A stretch of DNA of 64,000 nt, from the NCBI GenBank assembly GCA_964371075.1, contig CAYJKN010000002.1, positions 186,001 through 250,000 of the forward strand, written 5' to 3'. Below are positions 16,941 through 27,232 of the stretch, piece by piece. Numbering within the stretch: position 1 is the first letter of the stretch; the number at the start of each line of letters is the position of its first letter. The stretch comes from UTCHB3 sp964371075. GTDB taxonomy: Bacteria > Bacteroidota > Ignavibacteria > Ignavibacteriales > Ignavibacteriaceae. Both the position numbers and the translations under genes were made by a program. The notes beneath the pieces are model-generated. The model saw nothing but the letters and a program-made list of their open reading frames with translations, had not been told where the DNA came from and ran no database searches.

Positions 16941-19900
16941 TTATTGATTAATGTTAGGTGTAGAGTTCGCCATGTTTTCATACATTTTGAACTTCTTGGT
17001 CACATCGTCCTGAGCTTCGACCATTAACTTTGCCGCTGCTTCAGGGTGAGATTTTGTCAACATTTTGTATCTGGTTTCAAGATAAGCATAATCTTTGAAT
17101 GGTATCTTAAGACCTTTTGAATCGAGGCTGAAAGGATTTTTACCTTCAGCTACGAGGTCAGGGTTAAATCTGAACAACTGCCAGTGACCCGAATCAACTG
17201 CTGCTTTTTGGTTCCTTGTGGCGGTACCCATATCGATACCATGAGCAATACAGTGGCTATAAGCAATTATGAGTGAAGGACCATCATAAGCTTCGGCTTC
17301 AACAATGGCTCTTACTGTGTGAGCATCGTTGGCACCCATGGCAATTTTAGCAACATAAACATTTCCATAACTCATTGCCATAAGAGCGAGATCTTTTTTA
17401 GCTCCGGGTTTACCACCTGCTGCAAATTTTGCAACAGCAGCTCTTGGTGTTGATTTCGACATCTGACCACCGGTGTTTGAGTAAACTTCTGTGTCTAAAA
17501 CAAGAACATTCACATTTTTGCCAGAAGCAAGAACATGATCGAGTCCACCGTAACCGATGTCATATGCCCATCCGTCACCACCCATGATCCAAACCGATTT
17601 TTTAACAAGGTAATCGACCAGGCTTAGAAGGTTGATGGCATCAAATTTTACATCTTCATCTTTGGTGCTTTTTTCGATTTCTGTCAGTTTCACTTTAAGT
17701 TCTTCAACTCTTAGTCTCTGATCTCTGATGTCAGCTTCACTTTTTTGTTCAGCGTTAAGGATATCGAATGCAAGTCTGTCGCCGATTTTGTCACCAAGTT
17801 TAATAACAAGGATTCTAGCTTGTTCGTTGAACTGATCAATGGAAAGTTTAAATCCAAATCCAAATTCAGCATTATCTTCGAAAAGTGAGTTTGACCATGC
17901 GGGACCGCGACCATCTTTGTTTTTCGACCATGGTGTTGTAGGAAGGTTACCACCATAAATTGATGAACAACCTGTTGCGTTTGCAATAACTGCTCTATCA
18001 CCATAAAGCTGGCTTACAAGTTTAACATAAGGAGTTTCACCACAACCCGAGCAGGCACCTGAGAACTCAAACAGAGGCTCAAGGAACTGTGAATCTTTTA
18101 CAGTGTTTACTTTCAATTCGGTTCTGTCCCATTCAGGAAGATCAAGGAAGAAGTCCCAATTTACTTTTTCAGTTTCTCTTAAAGGAACCTGTGGCGCCAT
18201 ATTGATGGCTTTAAATCTTACTTCTCTCTTGTTTTTTGCAGGACAGAATTCAACACAAAGTCCACAGCCTGTGCAATCTTCAACAGCCACCTGGATTGTA
18301 TAGAACAATCCTTCGCCGTGTTCTTTGGCTTTAAACGGTACTGATTTAAATGTTTCAGGAGCGGAATCCAGAGCAGATTTGTCGTAGATTTTAGCTCTTA
18401 TTGCAGCGTGTGGGCAAATGATTGCACATTTGTTACACTGAATACAAACATCAGCATCCCAAACCGGAACTTCGAGAGCGATATTTCTTTTCTCATATTT
18501 TGTTGTACCGGTTGGGAAAGTTCCATCAATCGGCATGAGGCTTACAGGAAGATCATCACCAAAACCGGCGATAATTTTACCTGTAACATTCTTAACAAAT
18601 TCAGGTGAATTTGAAGGAACAGCATCACGAATATTGAATGTTGAGGTAACTGCATTTGGTACTGCAACTTCAAAAAGATTTTCGATTGTTCTGTCAACTG
18701 CATCGAAGTTCATCTGAACAATTTTTTCGCCTTTTGAACCGTAGGTCTTTTTGATGGCATATTTGATCATTTCAATTGCTTTTTCTCTTGGCAATATTTT
18801 AGATATAGCGAAAAAGCATGTCTGCATTACAGAGTTGATTCTTCCACCCATTCCGGTTTCATTTGCAACTTTGTAAGCATCAATGATGTAGAATTTCATC
18901 TTTTTGTTGATAAGGGTTCTTTGAACATTCTCAGGGAGAGTATCCCAAACTTCATCTTTGGATGCAGCAGTATTCAAAAGGAATGAAGCACCTTCAACCG
19001 CATCACGCAGCATATCGGTAGTCTCAAGAAATACTGTCTGATGGCATGCAACAAAGTTTGCTCTGTTTATCAGATAACTTGATTTGATCTCTTTTGGTCC
19101 AAATCTTAAGTGAGATGTGGTCATTGAGCCTGATTTTTTTGAATCGTAAACGAAATAGCCCTGAGCAAAAAAGTCAGTTCCTTCGCCGATGATCTTAATC
19201 GAGTTTTTGTTTGCGCCTACAGTACCATCAGCACCAAGTCCGTAGAATTTTCCTTTAAAAGTATCAGGATTTTCGACTGAAAATGAAGGATCAAAATCGA
19301 GACTTGTGTTTGTTACATCTTCTTTGATACCAATTGTGAAGTGATTTTTTGGTTTATCTTTTTTGAGTTCATCATAAACTGCTTTAATCATGGCAGGGGT
19401 AAACTCTTTTGAAGAAAGACCGTATCTTCCACCAACAATTTTTGGATAAGCGAAAGGAAGGTTTCCTTCGTTGAATGTTTCTGATATAGCAGTAACTATA
19501 TCCATATAGAGAGGTTCTCCCGACGCTCCCGGCTCTTTTGTCCTATCCAATACACCCAACACTTTTACAGTGGCTGGGAGTTCAGAGATAAAGTGTTTTA
19601 TAGAGAAAGGTCTATAAAGTCTCACTTTAAGCACACCAACTTTTTCACCTTTTGCAGTGAGGTGTTCAACAGTTTCTTCAACCGCTTCGGCTCCTGAACC
19701 CATAACAACAATTACTCTTTCAGCATCAGGGGCGCCGTAGTATTCAAATATTTTATATTTTCTTCCTGTCAGCTCGCCAAATTTGTCCATCTGTTTCTGA
19801 ACGATATCAGGGCAAACATTATAGAATGGATTAACGGTTTCTCTTCCCTGGAAATAAACATCAGGATTCTGAGCTGTTCCGCGGATAACAGGAGTTTCGG

Positions 19901-20528
19901 GGTTTAACCCTCTTTTTCTGTGTTCAAAAACCAATCTCTGATCGATCATTTTTTTCATATCGTCGGGAGTCAGTTGTTCTATTTTTGCAACTTCATGTGA
20001 GGTTCTGAAACCATCAAAGAAGTGGATGAAAGGAACTCTTGCTTCAAGAGTAGCTGCCTGAGCTATCAGTGCAAAGTCCATAACTTCCTGAACCGAATTT
20101 GAGGAGAGCAGTGCCCAACCTGTAGAACGGGTAGCCATAACATCGCTATGGTCACCAAATATTGATAAAGCAGCAGCTGCAATAGAACGGGCCGAAACAT
20201 GAAAAACTGTAGAAGTAAGTTCACCTGCTATTTTAAACATGTTTGGTATCATTAAAAGCAAGCCTTGTGAGGCTGTAAAGGTGGTTGTGAGCGAACCTGT
20301 TTGAAGTGCTCCATGAACACTTCCTGATGCGCCGCCTTCACTTTGAAGTTCGGATACGGAGGGAGTAATTCCCCAGATATTCTTTTTTCCTTCCGCTGCC
20401 CATTGGTCGCACCACTCTGCCATATTTGACGAAGGGGTGATCGGGTAGATGGCTATCACTTCATTAGTGTGATACGCCACATAACCGGCCGCCTCATTAC
20501 CGTCAATTGTAACTTTTTTTCTTTCCAT
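16941..20528 (-). CDS. nifJ: Pyruvate:ferredoxin (flavodoxin) oxidoreductase
   Basis: Counted from ATG 20528 (MERKKVTIDGNEAAGYVAY) the protein has 1195 residues, the usual length of the one-chain enzyme; an ATG 17 codons upstream lacks family similarity. Domain I holds PITPSSNMAEW. Two 4Fe-4S motifs lie near residues 691 (CIQCNKCAIICP) and 749 (CTGCGLCVEFCP). The TPP domain carries CSGCGETPYVKL, GGDGWAYDIGYGG and DTEVYSNTGGQMSKSTP. It interconverts pyruvate plus CoA with acetyl-CoA, CO2 and reduced ferredoxin. It heads a two-gene unit with the DHOD-like gene. The oxygen sensitivity of the family suggests anaerobic or microaerobic growth. Confidence 0.96.
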   Translation of the reverse strand: MERKKVTIDGNEAAGYVAYHTNEVIAIYPITPSSNMAEWCDQWAAEGKKNIWGITPSVSELQSEGGASGSVHGALQTGSLTTTFTASQGLLLMIPNMFKIAGELTSTVFHVSARSIAAAALSIFGDHSDVMATRSTGWALLSSNSVQEVMDFALIAQAATLEARVPFIHFFDGFRTSHEVAKIEQLTPDDMKKMIDQRLVFEHRKRGLNPETPVIRGTAQNPDVYFQGRETVNPFYNVCPDIVQKQMDKFGELTGRKYKIFEYYGAPDAERVIVVMGSGAEAVEETVEHLTAKGEKVGVLKVRLYRPFSIKHFISELPATVKVLGVLDRTKEPGASGEPLYMDIVTAISETFNEGNLPFAYPKIVGGRYGLSSKEFTPAMIKAVYDELKKDKPKNHFTIGIKEDVTNTSLDFDPSFSVENPDTFKGKFYGLGADGTVGANKNSIKIIGEGTDFFAQGYFVYDSKKSGSMTTSHLRFGPKEIKSSYLINRANFVACHQTVFLETTDMLRDAVEGASFLLNTAASKDEVWDTLPENVQRTLINKKMKFYIIDAYKVANETGMGGRINSVMQTCFFAISKILPREKAIEMIKYAIKKTYGSKGEKIVQMNFDAVDRTIENLFEVAVPNAVTSTFNIRDAVPSNSPEFVKNVTGKIIAGFGDDLPVSLMPIDGTFPTGTTKYEKRNIALEVPVWDADVCIQCNKCAIICPHAAIRAKIYDKSALDSAPETFKSVPFKAKEHGEGLFYTIQVAVEDCTGCGLCVEFCPAKNKREVRFKAINMAPQVPLRETEKVNWDFFLDLPEWDRTELKVNTVKDSQFLEPLFEFSGACSGCGETPYVKLVSQLYGDRAVIANATGCSSIYGGNLPTTPWSKNKDGRGPAWSNSLFEDNAEFGFGFKLSIDQFNEQARILVIKLGDKIGDRLAFDILNAEQKSEADIRDQRLRVEELKVKLTEIEKSTKDEDVKFDAINLLSLVDYLVKKSVWIMGGDGWAYDIGYGGLDHVLASGKNVNVLVLDTEVYSNTGGQMSKSTPRAAVAKFAAGGKPGAKKDLALMAMSYGNVYVAKIAMGANDAHTVRAIVEAEAYDGPSLIIAYSHCIAHGIDMGTATRNQKAAVDSGHWQLFRFNPDLVAEGKNPFSLDSKGLKIPFKDYAYLETRYKMLTKSHPEAAAKLMVEAQDDVTKKFKMYENMANSTPNINQ

Positions 20529-20789
20529 TTTCTTACCATCAGTTATTATTCGTGAATAAAAATCACTACTTTGATGCAAATACTATGCCATATTGATAAG
20601 TGCCAATTAACCCCCTTTTTACGCACAAATTTTCAATTATGACAAAATAGAATTGTCATTAGTGGGGATATTCTTAATATTTAGAAGCAGGTAACTGACA
20701 CTATTTTAGAGCGATTTAACATCACACTCATCGTGGAGAGTATCAGTTTTGTTGATATAAGGGATTTGAATTGAGGGGGGATAAAGAAT

Positions 20790-21353
20790 ATGATTTTTAT
20801 TTTTTGTTTTTCATTATTAATTTTGTTTTTTATTCATAAGATTGTCATCAAAATGAAATTTAAAATCAAAGACCGACCACGACATATCATCCCCCTTTCC
20901 GTAGCCGACCGGATTGCTGAGGGAGTTACAGCCGGTGTTTTTTTGGCAGTCACAGTTATTTTCCTCTTTCGATATCCATCGGTGGATGACAGAGTTGCCA
21001 TGCATTACGATCTGACGGGGAATATAGATCGAATGGGGGATAAAAGCGGAATATTTTTTTTCTTTGGGATTTTGATTTTACTGTACGCAGGGATGACCTT
21101 CGCTCAGAAATTTCCGCACGCCTTCAACTACATCACAGAAATCACGGAAGAGAATGCAAAACGCCAATATACAACCGCAGTTAAAATGATAAGGTGGCTT
21201 AAACTGATGATGGTGGTACTTTTTTCTTTTATCATCTTAAAAACAATTTTTCCACAGGACATCAGTAATGGAGCCTTTTTTGCCGTGGTCATCACCTTTA
21301 TTGTAGCAACCTTCATCCAGATGATTGGCTATTTTATCAAGTCAGGGAAATAA
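20790..21353 (+). CDS. DUF1648-domain membrane protein
   Basis: The 187 residues carry four hydrophobic segments (about 1-18, 48-64, 86-103, and a pair at 133-182). The DUF1648 signature MHYDLTGNIDRMGDKSGIF lies in the loop after the second. Related proteins are uncharacterised membrane proteins, some near SdpI-type immunity proteins. A purine-rich GAGGGGGGATAAAG stretch precedes the ATG. The gene is transcribed away from nifJ and converges with the thioester-domain gene. No function is assigned. Confidence 0.75.
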   Translation: MIFIFCFSLLILFFIHKIVIKMKFKIKDRPRHIIPLSVADRIAEGVTAGVFLAVTVIFLFRYPSVDDRVAMHYDLTGNIDRMGDKSGIFFFFGILILLYAGMTFAQKFPHAFNYITEITEENAKRQYTTAVKMIRWLKLMMVVLFSFIILKTIFPQDISNGAFFAVVITFIVATFIQMIGYFIKSGK

Positions 21354-21384
21354 AAAAAGCCCCCGGCATTTCTGCAAGGGGCTT
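21352..21384 (-). terminator. Terminator of the thioester-domain protein gene
   Basis: The arms AAGCCCC (21357-21363) and GGGGCTT (21378-21384) carry a T-run on the minus strand. It sits between convergent genes and could stop transcription from both sides. Confidence 0.85.
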
Positions 21385-21407
21385 AAAACATTACTCCTCC
21401 AAAGATA

Positions 21408-24400
21408 TTATTTCATCAGAATCATTTTTTTTGAAACCACATTGTTACCTGAAGTAATTCGGTAGATGTAAATTCCGCTTGGAAGATTCTTTGCATCAAA
21501 TTTAACCGAGTATTTACCTGCATCAAGCTCGCCCGAGGTAAGAACACTTACCAGCTCACCAAGTACATTGTAAATTGAGAGGTTAACAAATTCTCTTTCA
21601 GGAAGCGAAAATTCAATTATCGTTTCAGGGTTAAATGGATTTGGATAGTTGTCTGCCAAACTGAATTCACCGGGGATTGAATTTATTCCAATCTCGTTTG
21701 TTGAGGTTGGGGCATCATTTCTGAGAATTCCACCATCAGTCGCGGCTGCAAACAGTTTCCCGGTTGTTTGATTATAACTTAGAGCACTAATCCTTACCCC
21801 GGTAAGTCCTACATAATTCCATGCTGTCGCCGGAGAAAGAGCAGGAGTTATATGTGCAAAATAGATACCATTGTTCCATGAGCTTACAAAGACATTGTCG
21901 TTTGCGTCAACAGAGATGGAATATATATGGGTTGCATTTATTCCTGAGGTCTGTGGAACCCATGAATTTCCTCCATCAGCAGACATATAGAGTCCATTAC
22001 CATAGGTACCTGCAAGAAGTATTCCGGTGGAAGTGGTACCAAGTGCCCAAACATGCGGGTAGTTCATACCTGTAGTGGTCCAGTTTACTCCGCCATCATT
22101 GGTCTTGTAAACTCCTCCACCAAAAGTTCCGGCGAAGATGTTACCATTGTTGTCTTTTGTAAGAGCCTGAACAGCTTTAATAACCATTCCGTTGCTTACA
22201 TCTGTCCAGTTTAAGCCACCATCAACGGATTTGTAAACACCCTGGCCCCAAAGACCTGCATAAATTATATTCCCGTCAATAAGCAAAGCTCTCACATCAA
22301 AAATTGGGAGTGCAGTGGCAGCCCATGTTGCGCCATTATTAACTGATTTGAAGACACCTCTTTCGGTAGCTGCGTATAAATCTCCGTTGGATGATTGTAC
22401 AAGGTCCCAAACAAAAGCGACATTCATTCCGTCGTTGATTACAGTGAATGACACGCCTTGGTCATTTGATCTAAGAATTTTTCCACCCCATGTGCCTGCG
22501 AGCATCGAACCGTCTAAAGCCTGGAGGAAAGTCCAGATAAAATAATCCTGACCTGTTGATCCAACAAACTGCCAGGCTCCCACATTTATTGTTCCACCAC
22601 CACCGGTATGAGTACCGCGTACGTGGACACCGGCAAAAGCATAATCATCTTCATCGTCTCCGCCATTACCGGGTTCAGAATCGATATCAACCTGGTCACA
22701 TTCAATAATTTCTGCGACATTGGTTAAGGTGGTATCAAGCGCGATATTTCCGATAAAATTTGCAAGATTATATTGTCCGCCGCCGGAAAGGGTTTTGCAA
22801 ATCATCTGTCCATGCTGCACACCACTTATAAAATTCACATGAGCAAGCGGAGCCAGGATCGAACCTGTAACATCTATCTGCTGGATTATGATCGAAGTAG
22901 CATTATGGAAATTAAACATACAATTGGTTATTGTGGTACCGGAAACAACGAGGTTACCACCCCAGTCGATATTGTCACCATCAACATTTACAATAACAGC
23001 CGATCCATTTGGAACATTAATATATACTTCTTGGGTGAAAGTCATCTGAGCAGCGGTTACATTAAAAACATTCAGGAAAGGATCACTACCATTTAATGTG
23101 AGGGTAACACCGGACGCATTGGTCGTTCCGTTTGTTGTGTATCCCGCCAATTGTGTTGAAAGGGCAGTTAAGTGAGTTGTTGCGGATGTAAAATCAATTG
23201 GACTGTCCTGTCTTAAAGTTCCGTCCACGATCCCAACCATCTGTGAGACAGTACCTGTGGTTCCGTAAACGATATTTCCACCAACAACATTTCCTGATGT
23301 GAAGGTAAGATGTCTTCCAACTACAAGAACATCTACTGTTCCACCAGAAGCCGGTAAAAGATCACCACAACTGAAATTGGAGAAGAAACCATCTCTTCCC
23401 ACAGCAACTTTTCCTTGAACATCTGCAGTTGGCTGATTCATATCTTCCAGGATGAAGACATTGTATCCTTCTGCTTCGCCGAGATTGAAGATAAAAGAGG
23501 CGGCAACATCAACTCTAACAGTTATACCAAGTGTTGCAGAAGCTCCGCTTGCAAGAGTTCCAACTGTCCACTCAGCGGTTAATGTATCAAAGGTGCCCTG
23601 ACTTGTGGTTAAACTCTGATAAGTCATTCCACCGGGCAGAAAATCTTTTACAACAATTCCGGTAGCCTGAGCAGGTCCGGCATTGGAAGCGGTGACTGTG
23701 AAAGTAACATTTTCTCCATTAAGCGGATCAGAATTATTAACCGTTTTAGTCAGCGACAGATCAACAAGGGGAGCCCATTCAAAAGTCAGATCAGTACTCT
23801 TTAATGCTATTGCCGGAGTGGCGAGCACAAGTTTTTGATACTGGTCAGGCTGAATCGAATGAACATACCGTGTCCCTTGCGGGATTGTAATTTGAGCAGA
23901 AGCTGTAACTACAGCATTAAGCGCCCCGTTTGGGTTAAGAGTAACCAAAGTTGAGGTACCGGTTGCATCGGTTGTAATTGTTGTGTGACTAAGAGTTCCG
24001 GCTGTAGTAGCCAGAGTAACTTGCCTGTTCGCAACAGGTCGGGCAAGTTCGTCAAATACCCTGATCCTAAATTCTGCACTCGTACCGGCAGGATACTGGT
24101 TTGCACCGGGAAGAATAATCAAAGTTTTAACAGGTACAAAACCATTGGCGTTTGCATTTGCATCAGCTATAATCGCAAGAACTCGTGCTTTAATATCAGC
24201 CGTTTGAATCGTATTTGCATCCACACCATCAGCAAAATGCCAGATAGCAAGCTGAATTGCAGCGGCTTCTTTTTGAACTGTGCTCATTGCTCCCGGGTAG
24301 GGATATGGTTTGTAAGGGTAATAATTCATCAATATATAGGTAATCTGCGAAGGTGTAACCCCTGAGTCAATATACTGATGTGGTTGATTTGCTGTATAAA

Positions 24401-24725
24401 ACGCAATGTAATGTCTTAAATCGATACAATAAAAATTTGTGGCTTGAGCATTAATTTCCCCACGAAATGTACCTGCCCAAGTGTTCATCGTTTGTGAAGT
24501 ATTGTAGGGGTTTGTAAATTTCATTCCACTTGTACCGATTTGTGTAGCGAAGACCTTTGCAACACTGCTGGTGATACCATTGGATGATATAAAATACTCA
24601 GGTGGCAGTTTTGGTAAGCCATCGGGGCCAGCCACACCGAGAGTATCCGTAGCGTATGTAACCCCGGGGATGAAGAACATAGCTGTTACGATAAAAATTA
24701 ATCGAAGTTTATTATAAATTTGCAT
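21408..24725 (-). CDS. Large T9SS surface protein with thioester domain, Ig, DUF11, anchor-A and propeller domains
   Basis: The order over 1105 residues is as follows. A signal peptide ends at about 25. A TQXA/thioester domain (about 50-190) has Cys100 in FYCIDL and the matching Gln158 in AIQLAIW, which fits the known motif for an internal Cys-Gln thioester. A Big_1-type Ig domain lies at about 200-300 and a DUF11 domain (LSLTKTVNNSDPLNGENVTF) at about 325-420. A choice-of-anchor-A domain (NVFILEDMNQPTADVQGKVAVG) spans about 425-650. A propeller with GVYKSVDGGLNW-type repeats spans about 715-1010. The T9SS domain with NYPNPFNPET closes the protein. Thioester domains known from Gram-positive pili bond covalently to host or surface amines; here the domain is paired with T9SS export. 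Confidence 0.85.
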   Translation of the reverse strand: MQIYNKLRLIFIVTAMFFIPGVTYATDTLGVAGPDGLPKLPPEYFISSNGITSSVAKVFATQIGTSGMKFTNPYNTSQTMNTWAGTFRGEINAQATNFYCIDLRHYIAFYTANQPHQYIDSGVTPSQITYILMNYYPYKPYPYPGAMSTVQKEAAAIQLAIWHFADGVDANTIQTADIKARVLAIIADANANANGFVPVKTLIILPGANQYPAGTSAEFRIRVFDELARPVANRQVTLATTAGTLSHTTITTDATGTSTLVTLNPNGALNAVVTASAQITIPQGTRYVHSIQPDQYQKLVLATPAIALKSTDLTFEWAPLVDLSLTKTVNNSDPLNGENVTFTVTASNAGPAQATGIVVKDFLPGGMTYQSLTTSQGTFDTLTAEWTVGTLASGASATLGITVRVDVAASFIFNLGEAEGYNVFILEDMNQPTADVQGKVAVGRDGFFSNFSCGDLLPASGGTVDVLVVGRHLTFTSGNVVGGNIVYGTTGTVSQMVGIVDGTLRQDSPIDFTSATTHLTALSTQLAGYTTNGTTNASGVTLTLNGSDPFLNVFNVTAAQMTFTQEVYINVPNGSAVIVNVDGDNIDWGGNLVVSGTTITNCMFNFHNATSIIIQQIDVTGSILAPLAHVNFISGVQHGQMICKTLSGGGQYNLANFIGNIALDTTLTNVAEIIECDQVDIDSEPGNGGDDEDDYAFAGVHVRGTHTGGGGTINVGAWQFVGSTGQDYFIWTFLQALDGSMLAGTWGGKILRSNDQGVSFTVINDGMNVAFVWDLVQSSNGDLYAATERGVFKSVNNGATWAATALPIFDVRALLIDGNIIYAGLWGQGVYKSVDGGLNWTDVSNGMVIKAVQALTKDNNGNIFAGTFGGGVYKTNDGGVNWTTTGMNYPHVWALGTTSTGILLAGTYGNGLYMSADGGNSWVPQTSGINATHIYSISVDANDNVFVSSWNNGIYFAHITPALSPATAWNYVGLTGVRISALSYNQTTGKLFAAATDGGILRNDAPTSTNEIGINSIPGEFSLADNYPNPFNPETIIEFSLPEREFVNLSIYNVLGELVSVLTSGELDAGKYSVKFDAKNLPSGIYIYRITSGNNVVSKKMILMK

Positions 24726-24821
24726 TTAAGTCTTTTATCTTATTAATAATCTATTAATGTTACTGCAAAAATCGCACCTTTTTGAATTACATCATAAAGG
24801 TACCGTTTGCTTAATATGAGA

Positions 24822-24860
24822 ATTTTGATATTGTCCCATTATGAGAATCAGTATCAAAAT
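24822..24860 (-). terminator. Weak hairpin downstream of acs
   Basis: The arms ATTTTGATA (24822-24830) and TATCAAAAT (24852-24860) are perfect complements 14 bases after the acs stop codon. They are AT-rich and lack a T-run, so this is a low-confidence terminator. The loop contains a second copy of TATGAGAAT, also found just before the stem. Confidence 0.35.
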
Positions 24861-24873
24861 AGAAGTAAGAAGT

Positions 24874-26781
24874 TTATTCTTCCAGTGTGCTCTTGTCGCC
24901 TTCCGGAAGACCCAAAGCTCTCGCTTTTAAAAGTCGCCTCATAATTTTTCCGGATCTGGTTTTAGGTAATGAGTCCATAAAATTAACTTTCTCCGGTTTG
25001 GCGATTGGTCCAATCTCATGACCCACATGTTTTTTAAGTTCTTCCACAAGAGAATCTGAAGGTGCATATCCGGCTCTAAGAACCACATAACAATGAATTA
25101 CATGACCTTTCACATCATGAGGTAGTCCAATTGCCGCAGCTTCGGCTACCGCTGAGTGCGAAACAAGCGCCGATTCGATCTCGGCAGTTCCCAAACGATA
25201 TCCGCTCACTTTTATTACATCATCCAGTCTTCCTATCACCCAGATATAACCATCTTTGTCTTTTCTTGCCGAGTCTCCGGCTTCATACATCGTGGTATAT
25301 TTGCTCCAGTATTGCTGTTTATACCGTTCCGGATCATGAAGAATACCCCTCATAATTGCCGGCCATGGTTTCTTAATCACCAGAATTCCTTCTTCGCCTG
25401 TTGGTGCCTTGTTGCCATCAAGATCAAGGACATCCACTTCGATACCAAAAAATGGTTTTGTTGCACTACCCGGTTTTAGAGGAGTTACAGGAAGGGGAGT
25501 GATCATAAATCCACCGGTTTCAGTCTGCCACCAGGTGTCCATGATCGGACATTTTGATTTACCGATCACTTCATAATACCATTTCCATGCTTCGGGATTA
25601 ATCGGTTCACCAACACTTCCCAGGATGCGAAGTGATGAGAGGTCGTGTCTGTTAGGCCAGGCATTTCCAAATCTCATCAGCCCTCTGATAGCTGTTGGTG
25701 CTGTGTAAAGGATTGTAATTCCATACTTCTCAATCATTTTCCACCATCTGTTGGGGTAGGGGAAGTTTGGAGCTCCTTCATACATAAAACTGGTGGAACC
25801 ATTAAGAAGGGGTGCATAAACAATATAACTGTGTCCGGTTATCCAACCGGGATCGGCGGCGCACCAATATCTGTCTTCATCGTTGATATCAAAAACATAT
25901 TTAAATGTTGTGGCGGTATAAACCATATATCCACCATGTGTGTGGATTACACCTTTAGGTCTTCCCGTGGTGCCTGATGTGTAAAGGATAAAAAGCATTG
26001 TTTCCGCGTCAACCTGTTCAGTTTCACACGGTTGATTAACAACCGGAACACTGAGAAGGTCGTGATACCAATAGTCCCGTCCCGGTTCCATGTAGATTTC
26101 ATGTCCCGTTCTGCGAATAACAACACAATGTTCGATGGTACCCTGACGGGCAAGGGCTTCATCCGCGATCTGTTTGAGGTTAATTATTTTCCCTCTCATA
26201 TATCCACCATCGGCTGTAATGAGCACTTTACTTTGTGCATCCTCAATTCTTTCGGCGAGTGCCTCAACGCTGAAACCTCCATAAACCACCGAGTGTGCTG
26301 CACCAATTTTTGCACACGCCAGCATTGCAAACATCAATTCCGGAATACGTGGCATATAGATTGTTACGATGTCCCCTTTTTGAACGCCCATACTTTTTAA
26401 GACATTGGCAAATTTTATAACTTCACGATTTAGAGAAAAATAAGAATAGGTTCTGAAATCATCGCCTGATTCACTTTCCCAAATTAGGGCAAGTTTGTTT
26501 TTTCTGAAGGTTTTTAGATGTCTGTCGATTGCATTTGTAACAATGTTGGTTTTACCGCCCGTAAACCATCTGAAGAATGGGGGTGTTGATTCGTCGTAAA
26601 CCTTATCCCATTTTTGCGACCATTCAAATTCTTCGGCGATGTCACCCCAGAATTTCTCCGGGTCTTCGATTGATCTTTTATACATTGCATCGTAATCTTT
26701 ACAATGTGCATTATCAATTACTGATTGAGAAGGATAATAAACTTCGCCTTCGGATTGTTTAATGCCTGTTTCATCACTCAT
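24874..26781 (-). CDS. acs: Acetyl-CoA synthetase (AMP-forming)
   Basis: The 635 residues are normal for Acs. The adenylate-forming P-loop YTSGTTGRPKGV lies near residue 267, the acyl-pocket segment DTWWQTETGGFMITPLP near 415, and the C-terminal PKTRSGKIMRRLL holds the catalytic, acetylatable lysine (about 610). The enzyme activates acetate to acetyl-CoA in the cytoplasm. A GGAG site lies upstream of the ATG. It is single and not beside other acetate genes, although nifJ is 6 kb away. Confidence 0.97.
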   Translation of the reverse strand: MSDETGIKQSEGEVYYPSQSVIDNAHCKDYDAMYKRSIEDPEKFWGDIAEEFEWSQKWDKVYDESTPPFFRWFTGGKTNIVTNAIDRHLKTFRKNKLALIWESESGDDFRTYSYFSLNREVIKFANVLKSMGVQKGDIVTIYMPRIPELMFAMLACAKIGAAHSVVYGGFSVEALAERIEDAQSKVLITADGGYMRGKIINLKQIADEALARQGTIEHCVVIRRTGHEIYMEPGRDYWYHDLLSVPVVNQPCETEQVDAETMLFILYTSGTTGRPKGVIHTHGGYMVYTATTFKYVFDINDEDRYWCAADPGWITGHSYIVYAPLLNGSTSFMYEGAPNFPYPNRWWKMIEKYGITILYTAPTAIRGLMRFGNAWPNRHDLSSLRILGSVGEPINPEAWKWYYEVIGKSKCPIMDTWWQTETGGFMITPLPVTPLKPGSATKPFFGIEVDVLDLDGNKAPTGEEGILVIKKPWPAIMRGILHDPERYKQQYWSKYTTMYEAGDSARKDKDGYIWVIGRLDDVIKVSGYRLGTAEIESALVSHSAVAEAAAIGLPHDVKGHVIHCYVVLRAGYAPSDSLVEELKKHVGHEIGPIAKPEKVNFMDSLPKTRSGKIMRRLLKARALGLPEGDKSTLEE

Positions 26782-26902
26782 TTTATGAGGCTCCTGTATC
26801 TAAAATTTAACGGGTACTGGTTATTTACGCGGTTGGGAGAAAACTATATATTAATTTCTCAAGTTAAGAATGTTATGATTTTCTGGCAAACTATTTTTAA
26901 TA

Positions 26903-26938
26903 AAAAAAATGCCCGTCACCTCGAAAGGTAAACGGGCA
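26903..26938 (-). terminator. Terminator of the small membrane protein operon
   Basis: The arms TGCCCGT (26910-26916) and ACGGGCA (26932-26938) enclose an inner CACCT/AGGT hairpin; a T-run follows on the minus strand. It separates the small ORFs at 27001-27394 from acs. Confidence 0.85.
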
Positions 26939-27000
26939 AGGTAGGTTAGTGAGGGATTCACTCTTAAAAGTTAATCTAAAATCACTGCCTCACCCATGGC

Positions 27001-27192
27001 CTACATCCTCGATGCGTAAGCCAGAACCTTTAGAAAGACTTGTGATACAATAACCGCCACTCCTAACCACATTGCTGCACGATAAATTTTTTCTCTCTTC
27101 TTCCCTTTGAAGTAGAGACGGTCATAATCGGCATCCCTTGTATAGTCGCCCTTCTTGATGTCCCACCTGTACCAGGTTGTTTCCTGTTGCAT
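27001..27192 (-). CDS. Small membrane protein, WDxKxGDYxRD family, copy A
   Basis: From ATG 27192, which follows a GAGGAGC ribosome-binding site, the protein has 63 residues. The N-terminal soluble part reads WDIKKGDYTRDADYDRLY and is followed by one membrane helix (about 38-58). The same soluble motif is found in copy B (28007-28204). It starts 40 bases after the 53-residue protein at 27233-27394 and ends before a terminator, so the two are one transcript. I do not recognise the family. Confidence 0.7.
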   Translation of the reverse strand: MQQETTWYRWDIKKGDYTRDADYDRLYFKGKKREKIYRAAMWLGVAVIVSQVFLKVLAYASRM

Positions 27193-27232
27193 GTTGCTCC
27201 TCTGTTGTGATATATGAATTAAACTCAAAATT

